NCBI GenBank assembly: GCA_026075535.2
Contig: AP026538.1
Span: forward strand, 1 to 64,000
Direction: 5' to 3'
DNA length: 64,000 bases
Source of the DNA: Tricholoma matsutake
Taxonomy: Eukaryota > Basidiomycota > Agaricomycetes > Agaricales > Tricholomataceae
Part shown: positions 32,991 through 44,201 of the stretch, one piece after another
How positions within the stretch are numbered: position 1 is the first letter of the stretch
How the letters are laid out: every line of letters starts with the position of its first letter
Made by a program: the position numbers and the translations under genes
Notes under the pieces: model-generated
The model's database searches: none
Told to the model about the DNA's origin: nothing
The model's input: only the letters and a program-made list of their open reading frames with translations

Positions 32991-33054
32991 CACATCCAAT
33001 GCATACATATGCCCTATGGGAAAACATTCAACGTTGTTCGCGGAGAAAGGTTAC

Positions 33055-33455
33055 TGTTAGGGCGACACCCACTATCTGCTAGCTAAGACCATGCAGGTTC
33101 TCTCTACAAGAAGGGGGCGGGATCCACGCTCATGATGGGGGAACTGACAGTTTTGATGCAAGGGGTTATTAATAGGTGAGTTTGTTGACAAAGGCCTTTC
33201 ACACTGAAAGCATAGGTGGAATACCTAAGAGAACACAACTGGGGTCCCCTAGGCATATATTTAGAGTTTATATACTATGTTACATATATTGTACATTGTT
33301 GTTACTGATGCACTCGTACATGCATGTACATATTGATGCATGCAAAATAAAATTCTCACCCTATCAAAGTGTAGCATCATTTGGCGTCATGTAGCGTAAT
33401 TCGACATAATAAAATAGAAATAAAATTTTATTAGGTAATGGGGGGTTTCCTAACA
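33055..33455 (-). repeat. 3' LTR of copy 2
   Basis: 401 bp. On the plus strand it begins TGTTAGGGCGACACC and ends GGTTTCCTAACA, the reverse of the plus-strand LTRs at 18096 and 46916. It is followed on the plus strand by TTACCCCCCTTTTATG, the complement of the polypurine tract, which makes this the 3' LTR. Confidence 0.93.
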
Positions 33456-33466
33456 TTACCCCCCTT

Positions 33467-33985
33467 TTATGCCTCGACTTCCAGATGAGAAAATATTGTG
33501 TCTGTCCCCTCTGTGAAATTTTGGTAAGGCTGGAATTTCATCCCCTCATACACCATTCTTGCAATGCGACGCGGAGCATTCAGATTACATTTAAAGAATT
33601 GGGCGATCACGTTACATGCTCGCTTACAATTCTCTTCCGGTTCCCACAAATTATTTTTGTCGGTATAGTTTTTCCACTTTATTAAGAACTCCAATTTGTT
33701 CTGTCAAAGACATGAGTCTAGAATTTCTTCAACTATGTATTCTGGAGCACCTTCTACTATTATCGGAGGTTGTGGAGTAGTTTGTTGGCCAGGCATAGTG
33801 GGTGGGTGGTAAGGGCGTAGGCGGGATACATTAATCTCGGGATCAATCTTGAATGATTGGGGTAGTTTTAGCACTACCGCATTAGGCAAGATCACTTTAG
33901 AGATCGCATATGGGCCAACTTGTTTCTCCATAAGTTTCCTCGAAGGTTGTGGAATATTCAGGTCCTTGGTACTTAACCACACCAA
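33467..33985 (-). pseudogene. Integrase tail and chromodomain, copy 2
   Basis: 33985-33704 encodes RKLMEKQVGPYAISKVILPN (GPY/F region) up to EEILDSCL. A stop separates it from 33694-33467, where MEFLIKWKNYTDKNNLWEP is a well-kept chromodomain with the aromatic cage positions (W, Y, W). The final residues SHLEVEA match the other copies. Confidence 0.87.
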
Positions 33986-34015
33986 GTCACCAACTTTGTA
34001 CTCTGGAGCACGCGC

Positions 34016-35011
34016 TCAAGTACGATCCTGGTGTCGCATCATGTCATCATGGGCTTTCTTCAATGCCACCTCTGCTTCCTCTTGTACCTTTTGCATCTTA
34101 GATACAAAGTCTTCTACTGACTGTACTTTGACTTCCCTTCTGGGTTCTACTCCCATGTGAGGATGATATCCATAATTCGTGAAAAAGGGTGACATAGGAG
34201 TAGCTGAATGGAATTTGTTATTGTGGGAAAATTCAGCAATTGCCAGCCATTTGGGCCAGTCGGTTTGTCGGTAGTTGACAAACATACGTAGGCACTGCTC
34301 CAACTCCTGATTCATTCTCTCTGTCTGCCCATCAGTCTGCGGGTGATATGCCATAGATAGTTTAGTTTGAATCCCCAATATGTTGTTCAGCTCTCGCATA
34401 AATGTGGAAGCAAATTGTGGTCCACGATTGGAGATAATGGTATCGGGTAACCCATGTAACCGCCATACCTGATTTAGATAGAGGTGTGCCAAGCCCAATG
34501 ATGAGGTTTCTGTAGTAGTAGGAATAATATGGACCTCCTTTGCTAAGCGGTCACATACTACGAATATTGCATTGTACCCTTGAGCTTTGGGTAATCCGGT
34601 AATAAAATCCACAGATATATCTTGCCATGGTGCTTTAGGTATAGGGTTCAGCATTAATTTTCCTGCAGGTTTCTCTGGAAGTTTCTTCCCCCTCATGCAC
34701 GTATCACATCCATCCACATACCACAACACATACTTCAAAATTCCGGGCCACCAATAATTTCTCATTACTAATTCCAATGTATTCCATCTTCCTGGGTGTC
34801 CGGCAATCGGCATATTATGATGTAACGAGATGATCTCCCTTTGCAAATCCTGATCCTTCGGTACATACACTTTTCCTTGAAACAACACCAACCCTTGCTC
34901 CTCAGTCCATTCATCTCCTTTAATATTACCTTTCTTCGCTCCCTTCAGAGCTTTCATGGCTTCCACTACTTCATTGTCCATTTCCGAACATTGTCTAATT
35001 TTAGACAACAT
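34016..35011 (-). pseudogene. Integrase, copy 2
   Basis: 331 residues. The HHCC zinc motif is complete (HHNMPIAGHPG, then CDTCMRGK). The catalytic core has the first Asp in DISVDFITGLPK and the Glu region after AYHPQTDGQTERMNQELEQ. The second catalytic Asp is Asn (ISNRGPQF instead of SDRGPQF), so strand transfer should be lost even if the protein were made. It ends before the GPY/F tail. Confidence 0.88.
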
Positions 35012-35685
35012 TCCATTTCCGAGCTATCTATTAATAGATGCCCTTGACGCATAGCGCAAATGCAAAAGTATTCGGGTTTGAGCAAGGTAACATTCTTATT
35101 GTCCTCCTCCACCCCCCTTTTATGATCAATACATCTGGATAATGCATCTGCTTTCCTCATTAAGCTTCCCACTTTGTGGACCAAGTGAAAATTGAAATGC
35201 GATAGGAATAGTGCCCAATGTGCTTGCTGGTGATTAAGCTTTTTAGCGGACATGAAGTATTGCAGATTTTGATGATCTGTCCAGATCTCAATCTGATGCA
35301 TACATCCCTCCAAATAATGCCTCCATGCCTCCAATGCTCGTATTATTCCCAACATCTCTTTGTCATGCACATCATAATTCCTCTCCACATCATTCAATCC
35401 TCGGGACAAATATGCACAAGGATGCCATTTGTCATCTTCGCACAGCATTGATAATACTGCTCCAGTAGCAAAATTGGATGTATCGGATTCCACTGTCAAA
35501 GGGCATGTGAAATCCACTGGGGCTAATATTGGTCCCTCCACAAACTTCCTCTTCAACTCCTCAAATGCTGTCTGCTGCTGCTCTCCCCACCTCCATACTA
35601 CTCCTTTTTGCATAAGGTTATGTAAGGGTGCAGCAATTTTAGAAAAATTGTGCACAAAGCGACAATAATAATTTGTGAGTCCCAA
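34966..35685 (-). pseudogene. Reverse transcriptase end and RNase H, copy 2
   Basis: GLTNYYCRFVHNFSKIAAPL marks the end of the reverse transcriptase connection region. VESDTSNFATGAVLSMLCED and LGIIRALEAWRHYLEG belong to RNase H. WTDHQNLQYFMSAKKLN and MRKADALSR follow. The usual first RNase H Asp (D-A-S motif in copy 3, ESDASDFATG) is kept here as SDTSN. The frame ends in LDNVRKWTMK just after a frameshift into the integrase frame. Confidence 0.87.
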
Positions 35686-35721
35686 GAAGGCTTGAACCTC
35701 CTTGACATGGGTGGGTGCAGG

Positions 35722-36297
35722 TCAATCTTTGATCGCCTGTACCTTGATCAGATCCATTTTGATCCCATCAGGGCCAATCAATAATCCTAGGAACTCAATC
35801 TCGCTTGCCCCAAACACACACTTCTCTGGTTTCAAAAATAGATCATTCTCTGCCAACCTCCATAAAACCTCCTGCACTATCGCCTCATGATTTTCTTCAT
35901 CCTCCATGAATATCAGAATGTCGTCAATGAATATTATTACCATGCCTTTGTCTATTACGTCCTTGAAAATGTCATTCATCATATTTTGGAAAGTCGGGGG
36001 ACTATTGGTCATCCCGAAAAACATGACAAGCAGCGCAAAGGATCCTCGATGCGTGGCAAATGCAGCCTTCCACTCATCTCCTTTCTTTATTAGTACATTG
36101 TTGTATCCCTATTGTAAATCCAATTTTGTAAAGACCTTGGCTTTTCCCACCTTGTCAATTATTTCTGAGATCAATGGCAGGGGGTACACGTTCTTCACTG
36201 TCCACTCATTCAGATACCTATAATCTGTACACATCCTCTTCCTTTGGTCTTTCTTTGGCACGAAGAATATTGGTGACATCTGCGGTGATTTCGAAGG
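35722..36297 (-). pseudogene. Reverse transcriptase core, copy 2
   Basis: The frame 36024-35722 begins [20 protein letters not shown] and has FIDDILIF, the reverse transcriptase active-site Asp pair, then KPEKCVFGASEIEFLGLLI. Upstream sequence to 36297 encodes the earlier part ([23 protein letters not shown]), interrupted by stops, including one where WGYN is expected. Catalytic residues are intact here, unlike in copy 3. Confidence 0.85.
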
Positions 36298-37413
36298 TCA
36301 TATGTATCCTTTGCGCAATTGCTCCTTCAGGAATGCATCCACTTCTTCTTGTTCCATCGGAGATAATTGATATACTTTCAACTTCTTTGGCACAAACCCT
36401 GGCTTCATCTCAATTGCATGATCCCATGGCTTCCACACCAGCATTCGCTCAGACTCCTTCTTCTGAAACACTGACAGATATTCGTGATACACTTTTTGCA
36501 CCCATTCCTCCACTGGCTTCTCCACCTTCACAATATTCTTGTCCCATGACTGTCCTCCACAAATTGCTCTAAAGGTTTGCTTCTGCTCTTCTTTTCCTGA
36601 TGACTTTCCAAATTTACTACTTCTGTACATCAACCTTGACTCCACCTGTTCCTGCCGATATTGCTGGTCAAGGCGCATTGCCCAATTATACCACTCATCC
36701 AACTTCTCTGGCATAGAAGGTAGTTGGTAGATAGACTTGAACAAAGAGGGATTTAATCCTGCTTTCAAAAACTCTACCAATGCGGCTTCTCTCATATCCG
36801 TTTGTGAAGCTTCTGCTTTGAACTGCAAAATAAATTCATCTGCCATTAGGGAACCTTGGTGTATGGTCTTTAATTTAGCATTGGCTGTCACCTTTGGATT
36901 AGGGTCTCCAAACTGTGCCTCCAATCTCTCCAGAAATTCCTTGAAGGTTGCAAATGGTTTATTTCCTGCAGCAATTTGATTAATAGCCTTGTTTCTCCAG
37001 AACTGTGCTTTCCCCCCCTGAATGTATGAGAGAGCAAACATAATCCTAGACTTGGCTGTACAAAACTCTGGCTTCCTCCCATGGATGTACAGTACTATAG
37101 AGCTGATGAAGGATTTTGTATTCTCCATGGTATCGTCAAAGATTTGTGGGGGTGCATACTTAGGTAAGCGCACTTTTCCATTTCCAGATTTCTCCACCGT
37201 CTCATCCTCCTGTGACATCCACTCCACCATCTCCTCCATCTCATCATCTCTTTCTCCTGTTGTCTCTGGCTGTACTTCTGCTTGTCTGGGTTGTGATGAT
37301 GCCAACACTGACACTAATTGCGACATTTGCACCATAAGTGCATCAATTTTCACCTCTAGTGCTGGTGTGGGAACAGGATTAGGACCGGGATTAGAAGTTG
37401 AGGGTTCAGACAT
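36298..37413 (-). pseudogene. Gag fused by deletion to the N-terminal part of reverse transcriptase, copy 2
   Basis: Starts MSEPSTSNPGPNPVPTPALE, with the same gag core as copies 1 and 3. After SSKFGKSSG the frame continues directly as [15 protein letters not shown], a segment that in copy 3 lies about 980 bp further on, beyond the knuckle and protease. The deletion joint shares a few bases (GGAAAAG), consistent with microhomology repair, and by chance stays in frame. It ends at RKGYI, upstream of the reverse transcriptase core. Confidence 0.88.
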
Positions 37414-37903
37414 AATTGTTAGATCTGTGATGAATCACTTCTGCAACAAATTCAAGATTTTTTTTTTTTTTTGAGACCTCTCCAAATGTTTACAGGTCAT
37501 GTGATCATTTGTCAATCATTTGTCAATTGTTCATCGTTCGTCAGGCACTATTTTGACACTTTGGATCAATAACCCTTCCAACAGTGCCTGATCTTGGAGA
37601 TATCACTGAATTCAGCTTGTAACTAAAATAGTCGTCCGAATAGAGTGATGTAAATCGTAACTAAACCAGATCCAATCGGTTGTCTGGTTGCAGCTGTCCT
37701 AATGACGAGTGCTGCCTCTCGATCACTGGTGGTCGCAATGTAAGGCGAGGCCTGGCATCAGCTTACAAAAGAAAAGGTAGATTACATATATACAAGTACT
37801 TCCGGCTCATGCCGAAAGGATGAGTAATCGGATGTGGCACAGTGAAACAATGACGTATGCGCAAGTAAGAGAAGGCACACTGATATGGGAAGTTGTGTTC
37901 TTC

Positions 37904-38305
37904 TGTTAGGGCGACACCCACTATCTGCTAGCTAAGACCATGTGGGTTCTCTCTACAAGAAGGGGGTGGGATCCGCGCTCATGATGGGGGAACTGACGGT
38001 TTTGATGCAAGGGGTTATTAATAGGTGAGTTTGTTGACAAAGGCCTTTCACACTGAAAGCATAGGTGGAATACCTAAGAGAACACAACTGGGGTCCCCTA
38101 GGCATATATTTAGGGTTTATATACTATGTTACATATATTGTACATTGTTGTTACTGACACACTCGTACATGCGTGTACATATTGATGCATGCGAAATAAA
38201 ATTCTCATGCTATCAAAGTGTAGCGTCATTTGGTGTCATGTAGCATAATTTGACATAATAAAATAAAAATGAAATTTTATTAGGTAATGGGGTGGTTTCC
38301 TAACA
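37904..38305 (-). repeat. 5' LTR of copy 2
   Basis: 402 bp, very similar to the 3' LTR of the same element but with visible substitutions (for example GTACATGCGTGTAC against GTACATGCATGTAC), so some time has passed since insertion. It is followed by GTTAC, half of the target duplication. Confidence 0.93.
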
Positions 38306-38358
38306 GTTACCACCTATGTGATGAAATAGCAACCTTTGAATATGAAGATAACCCCATA

Positions 38359-39510
38359 TCAGAAATATGTATGAATTCTAAATAATGGGATTTTAGAGAA
38401 TGTAAACTTGGGCTTGAGCGGTTCCATACCAGTGCCTCCTAGAATCGTGTATGAACTCCTGGGGACAAAGGCTACAGGGAAGGCCAAACCAGGGAGCCTC
38501 GCCTCAGAGTTCCTGACTCTGACTGGTCGATGTCCTGTTAAGCTGTAAAGTTGTGCGCCACTATCGCTATCATGCAAGAGCATTAATCCCAATGGCTCTG
38601 AAACACTGACAGTGACCCTCAAGAATGGCTTAATTGGTCTGGATTCAATATATAATTCTGATGCACTCATGGACGGTCATGGATGGGCACTTGATGCAAG
38701 GTAGCTTGTTTGATGAGTATCATATTCAACTCTGTCATGATAATGAAACAAATGAATTATGGCAAAACTTCCAATAGGCTTTTCCAAATGCATACATTTT
38801 CAATTCTTGAAGAAGGAACACAAGAATCCATGTTTCTGACAGTAGATGGAGATACATTATCCGAGATTCAGGAAGCAATATGTCAGCATCATTAAAACAT
38901 GCTGAGGGGAATTCAGACACTACTTTGGAGGTTGTCAGCTTCATTATGAAAAGGAAGGACAGAAGAGAATCACCCTGTTCTCATACATATTTCCTCTAAC
39001 AACCACTTTGTGACCCATCATTGAGGCTACTGTGGACTCATAACAGGATATGGCTCCATGCTTAAATGGCCCCGGAGGGCAATGCATATTGAATGTAAGC
39101 TCATCCAAAACATTCCCCAAACTGAAGTGACCCTCAACACAGTGACTCAGGAAATACAAGTGCTGCCCATGGGAAGTTAAAACAACAAGATAGATAGAAC
39201 CATCGACAACCTGCCACACCATGTCTAACACAGATGACCTAGGTGGCATTAATATCATTCTGAACCTACGACCCTCCTGATCTTCTGCATCCCATAAAAT
39301 CAACTGGTCAAGAGTTCCTGTTTATCTGTCACCTTTCAAAAGATCAAGAAGGGGTGAAATATTACCACCAATCACCACATTCTGCCCACCTTCACAGAAG
39401 AGCACTTGCCTGATTTTACCCTGCTGTTGGTCTAGTAAGGAGCCACATACAGGATTGGAGACCATTGCCACCAGGTGCCAAGGAACTGAGTTGCTGGGCA
39501 AGGGAATCAA
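38359..39510 (-). pseudogene. Possible WD40-like beta-propeller protein fragment
   Basis: Minus-strand frames follow one another: 39510-39322 (VSNPVCGSLLDQQQGKIRQV then LFCEGGQNVVIGGNISPL), 39303-38944 (LILWDAEDQEGRRFRMILMP) and 38670-38359. The GGNIS..LD.L pattern, with L-I-L-W-D, recalls WD40 blades of agaric beta-propeller proteins, but the blade consensus is weak and several frame changes are needed. It lies directly beyond the copy 2 retroelement and shows no link to the JmjC gene on the other side. Low certainty. Confidence 0.3.
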
Positions 39511-39864
39511 GTCTAATGGAAGCCTGGCTATGGTTTCAAATAAACTTTTTTGAGTCAGCCTGAGGGCTTCCGAAGAAGTGACTACTTAGTAGTCTATTTT
39601 TACTTGTGGGGTCGAAACCGTTGATGGAACATTCACTTGCAACAGACTCACATGAAAAAAAATGCAGGGCCAAACACACACGACATGCCTGCTAATTGAC
39701 CCATCGTTTTCTGAATAGACCCCATATTTAACTTCTATATATCACTTAATTCCTGTCACTCTTTTTTCCAAACATATGGACAGCTCTAGCTCATTGATTG
39801 GGCCTACCCCCCAAGCTCAAGATGGCCCAGTTTATAATATACCAGCAGGCCATGCTCTAGTTTG
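39511..39864. other. Noncoding spacer
   Basis: About 350 bp with no supported gene, repeat or RNA. It separates the propeller-like fragment from the helicase fragment. Confidence 0.4.
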
Positions 39865-40589
39865 AAAGATCCTTGGAGAATGTCTTCCACCCTCCTTTGA
39901 GCCTCATGACTATCGGATTGAGGGTATCTGCCATGCTATGGATGGCGAGGATGTTTTGGCAACCATGGCAACAGGCATGGGCAAAACTGGATTTTTTATC
40001 TTTCTTATGCTCGTCATCCATGCAATTTCCCAAGATCCAAGTCTTGCACTCAGAGGAATCACATTTCCCAAAGATCCAGCAATGATAGTAGTCTGCCCAA
40101 CCAAAGCATTGCAGGTAGATATGGTACACATGCAATTTCCCTCTTTCTATACTATCCATCATTAATCAATGAAATATAGGGAGAAAAAATGACTTGTTTC
40201 GGTCTTAACACCATAGTAATCAACTCCGACACCCATGCAGAAGCCAAAAAATCTGGAAGAGACCTGTGGGTTGAAGCACGCACTGGGAATACAATGGTGC
40301 TCAATTCACCTGAAGAATTAACTACTCATGGTTTTGGTCAGCTTCTCAACCAGAAAGCCTTTGGTGACAGAGTCTGTATGCTTGGGGTGGATGAGGTACA
40401 CTTCCTGTACTGGTGGGGAAATGTGTTCCGGCCAGCTTTCCGTCAGATAGGAAATTTGTGCGCACGTCTGCCAATTGTAGGCAGCAGACGTCGAGTGCCG
40501 TTTATGGCTACCACAGCCACTTTACGTGTCAAGCCTACCATGGACGCTGTGTCCACAATCCTGGGATGGACTGCAAGTTGTGCTTCCTT
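39865..40589 (+). pseudogene. RecQ-like superfamily 2 helicase, N-terminal fragment
   Basis: The frame reads KILGECLPPSFEPHDYRIEG, then ATMATGMGKTGFFIF (motif I, Walker A). The first exon ends at 40114 with PTKALQ. An intron at 40115-40179 is followed by GEKMTCFGLNTIVINSDTHA. Motif II is GVDEVHFLYWWGN, a DEVH box, and ATTATL is motif III. The second RecA-like domain (motifs IV to VI) is missing: coding similarity stops at about 40589, where an oppositely oriented fragment begins. Helicases of this kind are repeated next to many fungal telomeres (general knowledge). This copy could at most make a dead ATP-binding fragment. Confidence 0.78.
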
Positions 40590-41216
40590 CACAACCATCT
40601 TCTCGACAATCTGAACAGCAAATGATGTCAAAGCTGCACGAATTGATTGGATTTCCAAGTATGGGGTGTCTGTAGAATACATGAGACTGTCTTCTGCTGA
40701 GCCAGCCGAGATACACCCATCAGGGTTCTGAAACCAGGCGTCAATTATCATTGCAGGTGTGTGCTGAGTATTCCCCTGCAAAAAGCACTGAACCATTCCT
40801 GCATGTCACTTGCTACAGTGCACCTTATCTCCATCCTCATTCTTCAACCGGAATATTTCATAGAGAAATTCTCCGAGCCCCCTTCAATATCTGTGAAGAC
40901 AACCTCTAATTTTTCGGGAGTAGTTTTCCGTGCACTATAAGGCTTCCACTTCTTGACACTTGTTGAGGCCTGTGTGATGTGGCAGTTCATTTTCCTTGTT
41001 ATCACTCCGTTTATGCTTCTGCGCTAGGTTGGATGGGGTCTGGTACGATAGAGGTCTTTGAGAAGGGATGAGAGGTGTCGAAGAACCCATGGAGAGAGGA
41101 TGTTGCGACGTGTGTCCGGGATGTGCCGAAATGAATGTTCTCGGTGTAGCTAGATTACCAGGGGTTACGGGTGGGTGGTGAGCAGGCATAGTGGAAACTC
41201 TGAACCAATTGTGCAT
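40590..41216 (-). pseudogene. Unidentified agaric protein N-terminal fragment
   Basis: Starts MHNWFRVSTMPAHHPPVTPG, then a Ser/Thr/Pro-rich leader with a basic KHKRSDNKENE patch. After frame changes it reads KTTPEKLEVVFTDIEG, GEFLYEIFRLKNEDGDKVH, then MVQCFLQGNTQHTPAMIIDA and IRAALTSFAVQIVEKMVV. The arrangement recalls the beginning of DUF6589-type proteins of Agaricomycetes, but that is memory and unverified. It is cut at about 40590, tail to tail with the helicase fragment. Confidence 0.4.
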
Positions 41217-41585
41217 GGCTCACAGTACAGCCTGCTACTCCCTTTGATGTTATCTTATCAAGATTCTCCTTAAAAGGAGATTTTTGATACTCACACAGTT
41301 TGAAAATTCCATCAACGGTATCATAGGTGCACGTGAAAACAGACTATATATATGAGTGTCGTCCTCTTCCCCATCACAAAGACACAAATTTTATAGTCTG
41401 TCTAGGGGAGACTAACTACTTGGTGACTAGTGAATGTTTGAACCCCAGTGAAAAGTCTGTTGAGCCAGATTCGATTCAAGCCAAATAGAACCAATCGAGC
41501 CATTTTGAATACCACAACAACATTGTGACAACATTCGATGTCTTTTTGTCTTCTTTACCTTGCCTTGACTCAATCACTCTGACTT

Positions 41586-42643
41586 ATGGATGTCTGGACC
41601 TCGATCTACCTCAACTATCTACTTTGTAATAATAGTATTTTCACTGTCAATCAATTCAACATCGTTATTACATTCACTGTGACCTCCTTTGACATTCTCA
41701 TTGCATATCCCTCTCCCCTCTTTGGCATGACATTGTCCAATGGTAAGAAAAGGCAGTATTATTGTGATTGTCTGCGGTTTTGCAAGACAGCAAGGGCTGT
41801 ACCAAAGTCAACATATTATGATCATCAATGCTATCTGGCCATTTTGAGCATGGCACATGCTACTTCAAATGCAGCAGCAGACACTAGCAGTACTGATCAC
41901 CTCCCCGCAGGACATGGACCTCAAGCTGGTACCAATGGAATAGAAGAACCACCTGGAAAGCGTCGTCGGATGAAGAGTTTTGACAGAAGTGATTCTTGTG
42001 GAGGTACTAATCAGGCTGCAAATTATCATGAAGACGACATCCTGGTATGTGACTTGCATACACTTTTGCCCATGCTTATTTCACTACACCAGTCACCAGA
42101 AGCCGTGATGACTGCCCAGGCAGGGGCAACGGCTAGATTACTGCTTGACCCTGGCAGCCTTGCAGATCAAGCAGATACACTGAATCGTGGGGTGGAGGAA
42201 TGAAACGATGCTCTAGATAAATTGCCTGGAACTTCTCTTGCATTGATGACATATGGTTAGCTCAAGAGTTTATCGAAGCCCTCAAGCATGCTTCCCTTGA
42301 CAACGGCGATCTTATGGATGATGAAGTGGATGCACTTCTGAACCCTGCTCAGGAGCTGTTGGATCTCAGCGAAGATGATGATAAGGACCTCTTAGCTATG
42401 CTTACAGCTGTTTTTAGCACAGATCAATTCATCCCAGGAAATTTACAAGTCGCTATCAAAATTGCACACCCCGATGATGAGCTTCTTTCATACGACCAAA
42501 TCATGTGCTGCATTGCCAAACTCAGTGGAGTGAAACCGATTGCCAGTGACATGTGCCCCAATTCATGCATGGCGTATGCAGGCCCTCTGACATCAGGGAA
42601 TCAGGGTTTCATCGTCTGCTATTTGTCTTGCCATCTAGAATAG
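41586..42643 (+). pseudogene. Plavaka/CACTA-type transposase, N-terminal fragment
   Basis: A start at 41727 (MTLSNGKKRQYYCDC) seems best. YYCDCLRFCKTARAVPKSTY with a following DH is the Cys/His zinc motif at the start of basidiomycete CACTA-like (Plavaka) transposases. After an intron ending near 42259, QEFIEALKHASLDNGDL and LLNPAQELLDLSEDDDKDLL lead to SYDQIMCCIAKLSGVKPI and DMCPNSCMAYAGP, the conserved C..SC.A..GP motif. The frame ends at 42643 without the following CP.C and the catalytic DDE core, and the ABC/JmjC duplication starts some 20 bp later. Inactive fragment. Confidence 0.7.
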
Positions 42644-42666
42644 TTGGATTATGTACCCCTTGACAG

Positions 42667-43531
42667 CGCAGATAGCGCTATTTTGTTGGAGAATGTGGAC
42701 CATCACTTCGAGTTGCAGGATATCAATATCAGGTTCCCTGAGGGTCAGCTTTCTGTGATCACAGGCCCAACAGTGTCTGGAAAGACTGCACTCCTTGTAT
42801 GTTGTCTCATTTTATAATCTGTTCTTGTGCTAAAGTAGGTTGAGTAGATGGGGCTCTTGGGCGAGATGATGCTCCTGGGTGGATGAATCATCCTGTCGAA
42901 GGTCCCTAAGCAGTGTGGATGAATTTGGGCATGTGCATACTATATTGTATGCAGCGCAGTCGCCGTGGCTCGAGCACCAGTCCATATTGCAACACTGGCT
43001 GCTTTACCATGACATATCATGGTGTGGCGGGTGTTCCACAGATTTTCTTCTATGTAAATGAAGCTGTATTATATGGATACTATACCTACAAAAAAGAAAC
43101 ATATAATGCAGGTGAATTTGATTGTACACTGTGGTCCACCACTTCCCATGATCTGATAATACAGAGAAAATCTGTTCCCTAGACCTATGGATGTCAAGAT
43201 CCAGGTAATCGCTGATAATCTTAATGCACGTAGGTTAGCAACGCTGGGAGATATGACTTCAACTTACAGAAATCATGAGCTCCTTCCACTATAGGAAGCT
43301 CAATTGGCTCCTGAGTGCCCAGTTGTACTTGCTGAATCTCTGTCAGGGAATCGTACCACATCTGTTTATAGAAATTGCATGGCAGGGCAGCAACTACCCT
43401 TTGGGAGCTAGCAGGTGGGTATTGTCCCCAGATACAAACATGTGGTCGAGTGCCAGGAAGGTGGCTCCCAAACTCGTTGGTCGTCTTACAGTTGGTGTCA
43501 ATGTATTCTAGCAAAACCTTCACCTCTGAGC
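42667..43531. repeat. Segmental duplication, copy B (ABC/JmjC junction)
   Basis: Matches 29223-30004. It contains the ABC Walker A (here GPTVSGKTA), the SPWLEHQS segment, and on the minus strand the JmjC C-terminal tail (KVLLEYIDTNCKTTNEFGSH). It includes about 84 bp absent from copy A. Both ends are abrupt: the left joins the Plavaka fragment, the right joins FGLDGIVFTIALIQAIATD-like sequence of a different gene. Confidence 0.88.
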
Positions 43532-43538
43532 TGCCCCA

Positions 43539-43700
43539 TTCTTTGGCTTGGATGGCATAGTTTTCACCATTGCTCTCATCCAAGCTATTGCCACTGACCC
43601 TGAGGGTATCAACAAGAAGGTAAAGGATTTGCCAAGCGCTGTTTGGGTTTCCCTGAGCTCCTGCTTGGCAGATCGCCAGGTGGGAAGAATAAAGCTACAG
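43539..43700 (+). pseudogene. Short unidentified coding fragment
   Basis: A plus-strand frame directly after the duplication reads FFGLDGIVFTIALIQAIATD, then KVKDLPSAVWVSLSSCLADR, ending at a possible splice donor. It looks protein-like but is too short to classify. Confidence 0.3.
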
Positions 43701-43739
43701 GCCATCATAAGTATGGCATGACACTACGCATAAAACTGA

Positions 43740-44165
43740 ACCCACCCGTGACTGTCATCCTCATATTTGTTTCTGCTTTATCGAGTGTTTCATCTGCTGA
43801 GTCATACACATTAGAACTTCTTCCTGATTTTCACCCTCACCCGCAAGGCTAGTGAGGAGAATCTTTCTCATAGTCTCAATCCGCTGAGTAAAGTAAGCAC
43901 AAAGTTCATCTTGGTCTCCAGCCAACTGTGGTCGCTTTTGAATGAAGTATTCCACCAAGGAAGCCGCCAGCTGAGTATTCCAGGGGCTCTTGACAACATC
44001 CCAGTAGATTCAAAGAGGTGTCAGGGAGGGAGGACCTCGGGCACCAGTTAAGAACGCATCCACATCTTTGGGACTAACCAGGGTGTCGTTAGCGACACTG
44101 GTGATCTCTGCATCCTGTTTAATGCCTAGTAGCTTGTGGATCTCAGTGCATGCAGCATTCTACAA
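43740..44165 (-). pseudogene. Unidentified minus-strand coding fragment
   Basis: The minus strand from about 44165 reads NAACTEIHKLLGIKQDAEIT, LVSPKDVDAFLTGARGPPSL, one stop, IYWDVVKSPWNTQLAASLV, RPQLAGDQDELCAYFTQRIE. A single nonsense codon (near 44009) interrupts an otherwise continuous frame. It resembles uncharacterised repeated proteins of mushrooms, with no catalytic motif. Both ends are cut. Confidence 0.4.
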
Positions 44166-44201
44166 AGATTATGTGAGCCAAGCAATGGTAGATTCAGTAA
44201 T

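Larger units (their letters stand above)
33055..38305 (-). mobile_element. Ty3/Gypsy chromodomain retroelement, copy 2, with target duplication GTTAC
   Basis: Two LTRs of 401-402 bp (33055-33455 and 37904-38305) bound a 4.45-kb interior read on the minus strand. The 5-bp repeat GTTAC flanks the element at 33050-33054 and 38306-38310, the hallmark of one integration event. Order on the minus strand: gag, deletion, reverse transcriptase, RNase H, integrase, chromodomain, polypurine tract (complement of 33456-33467). About 1 kb containing the zinc knuckle and protease is missing. Frameshifts and stops divide the remaining pol, so it is not autonomous. Confidence 0.95.

Noticed and set aside
34841..37474. 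Plus-strand frames across copy 2 of the retroelement
   Set aside because: Antisense of gag and pol, which are clearly on the minus strand.
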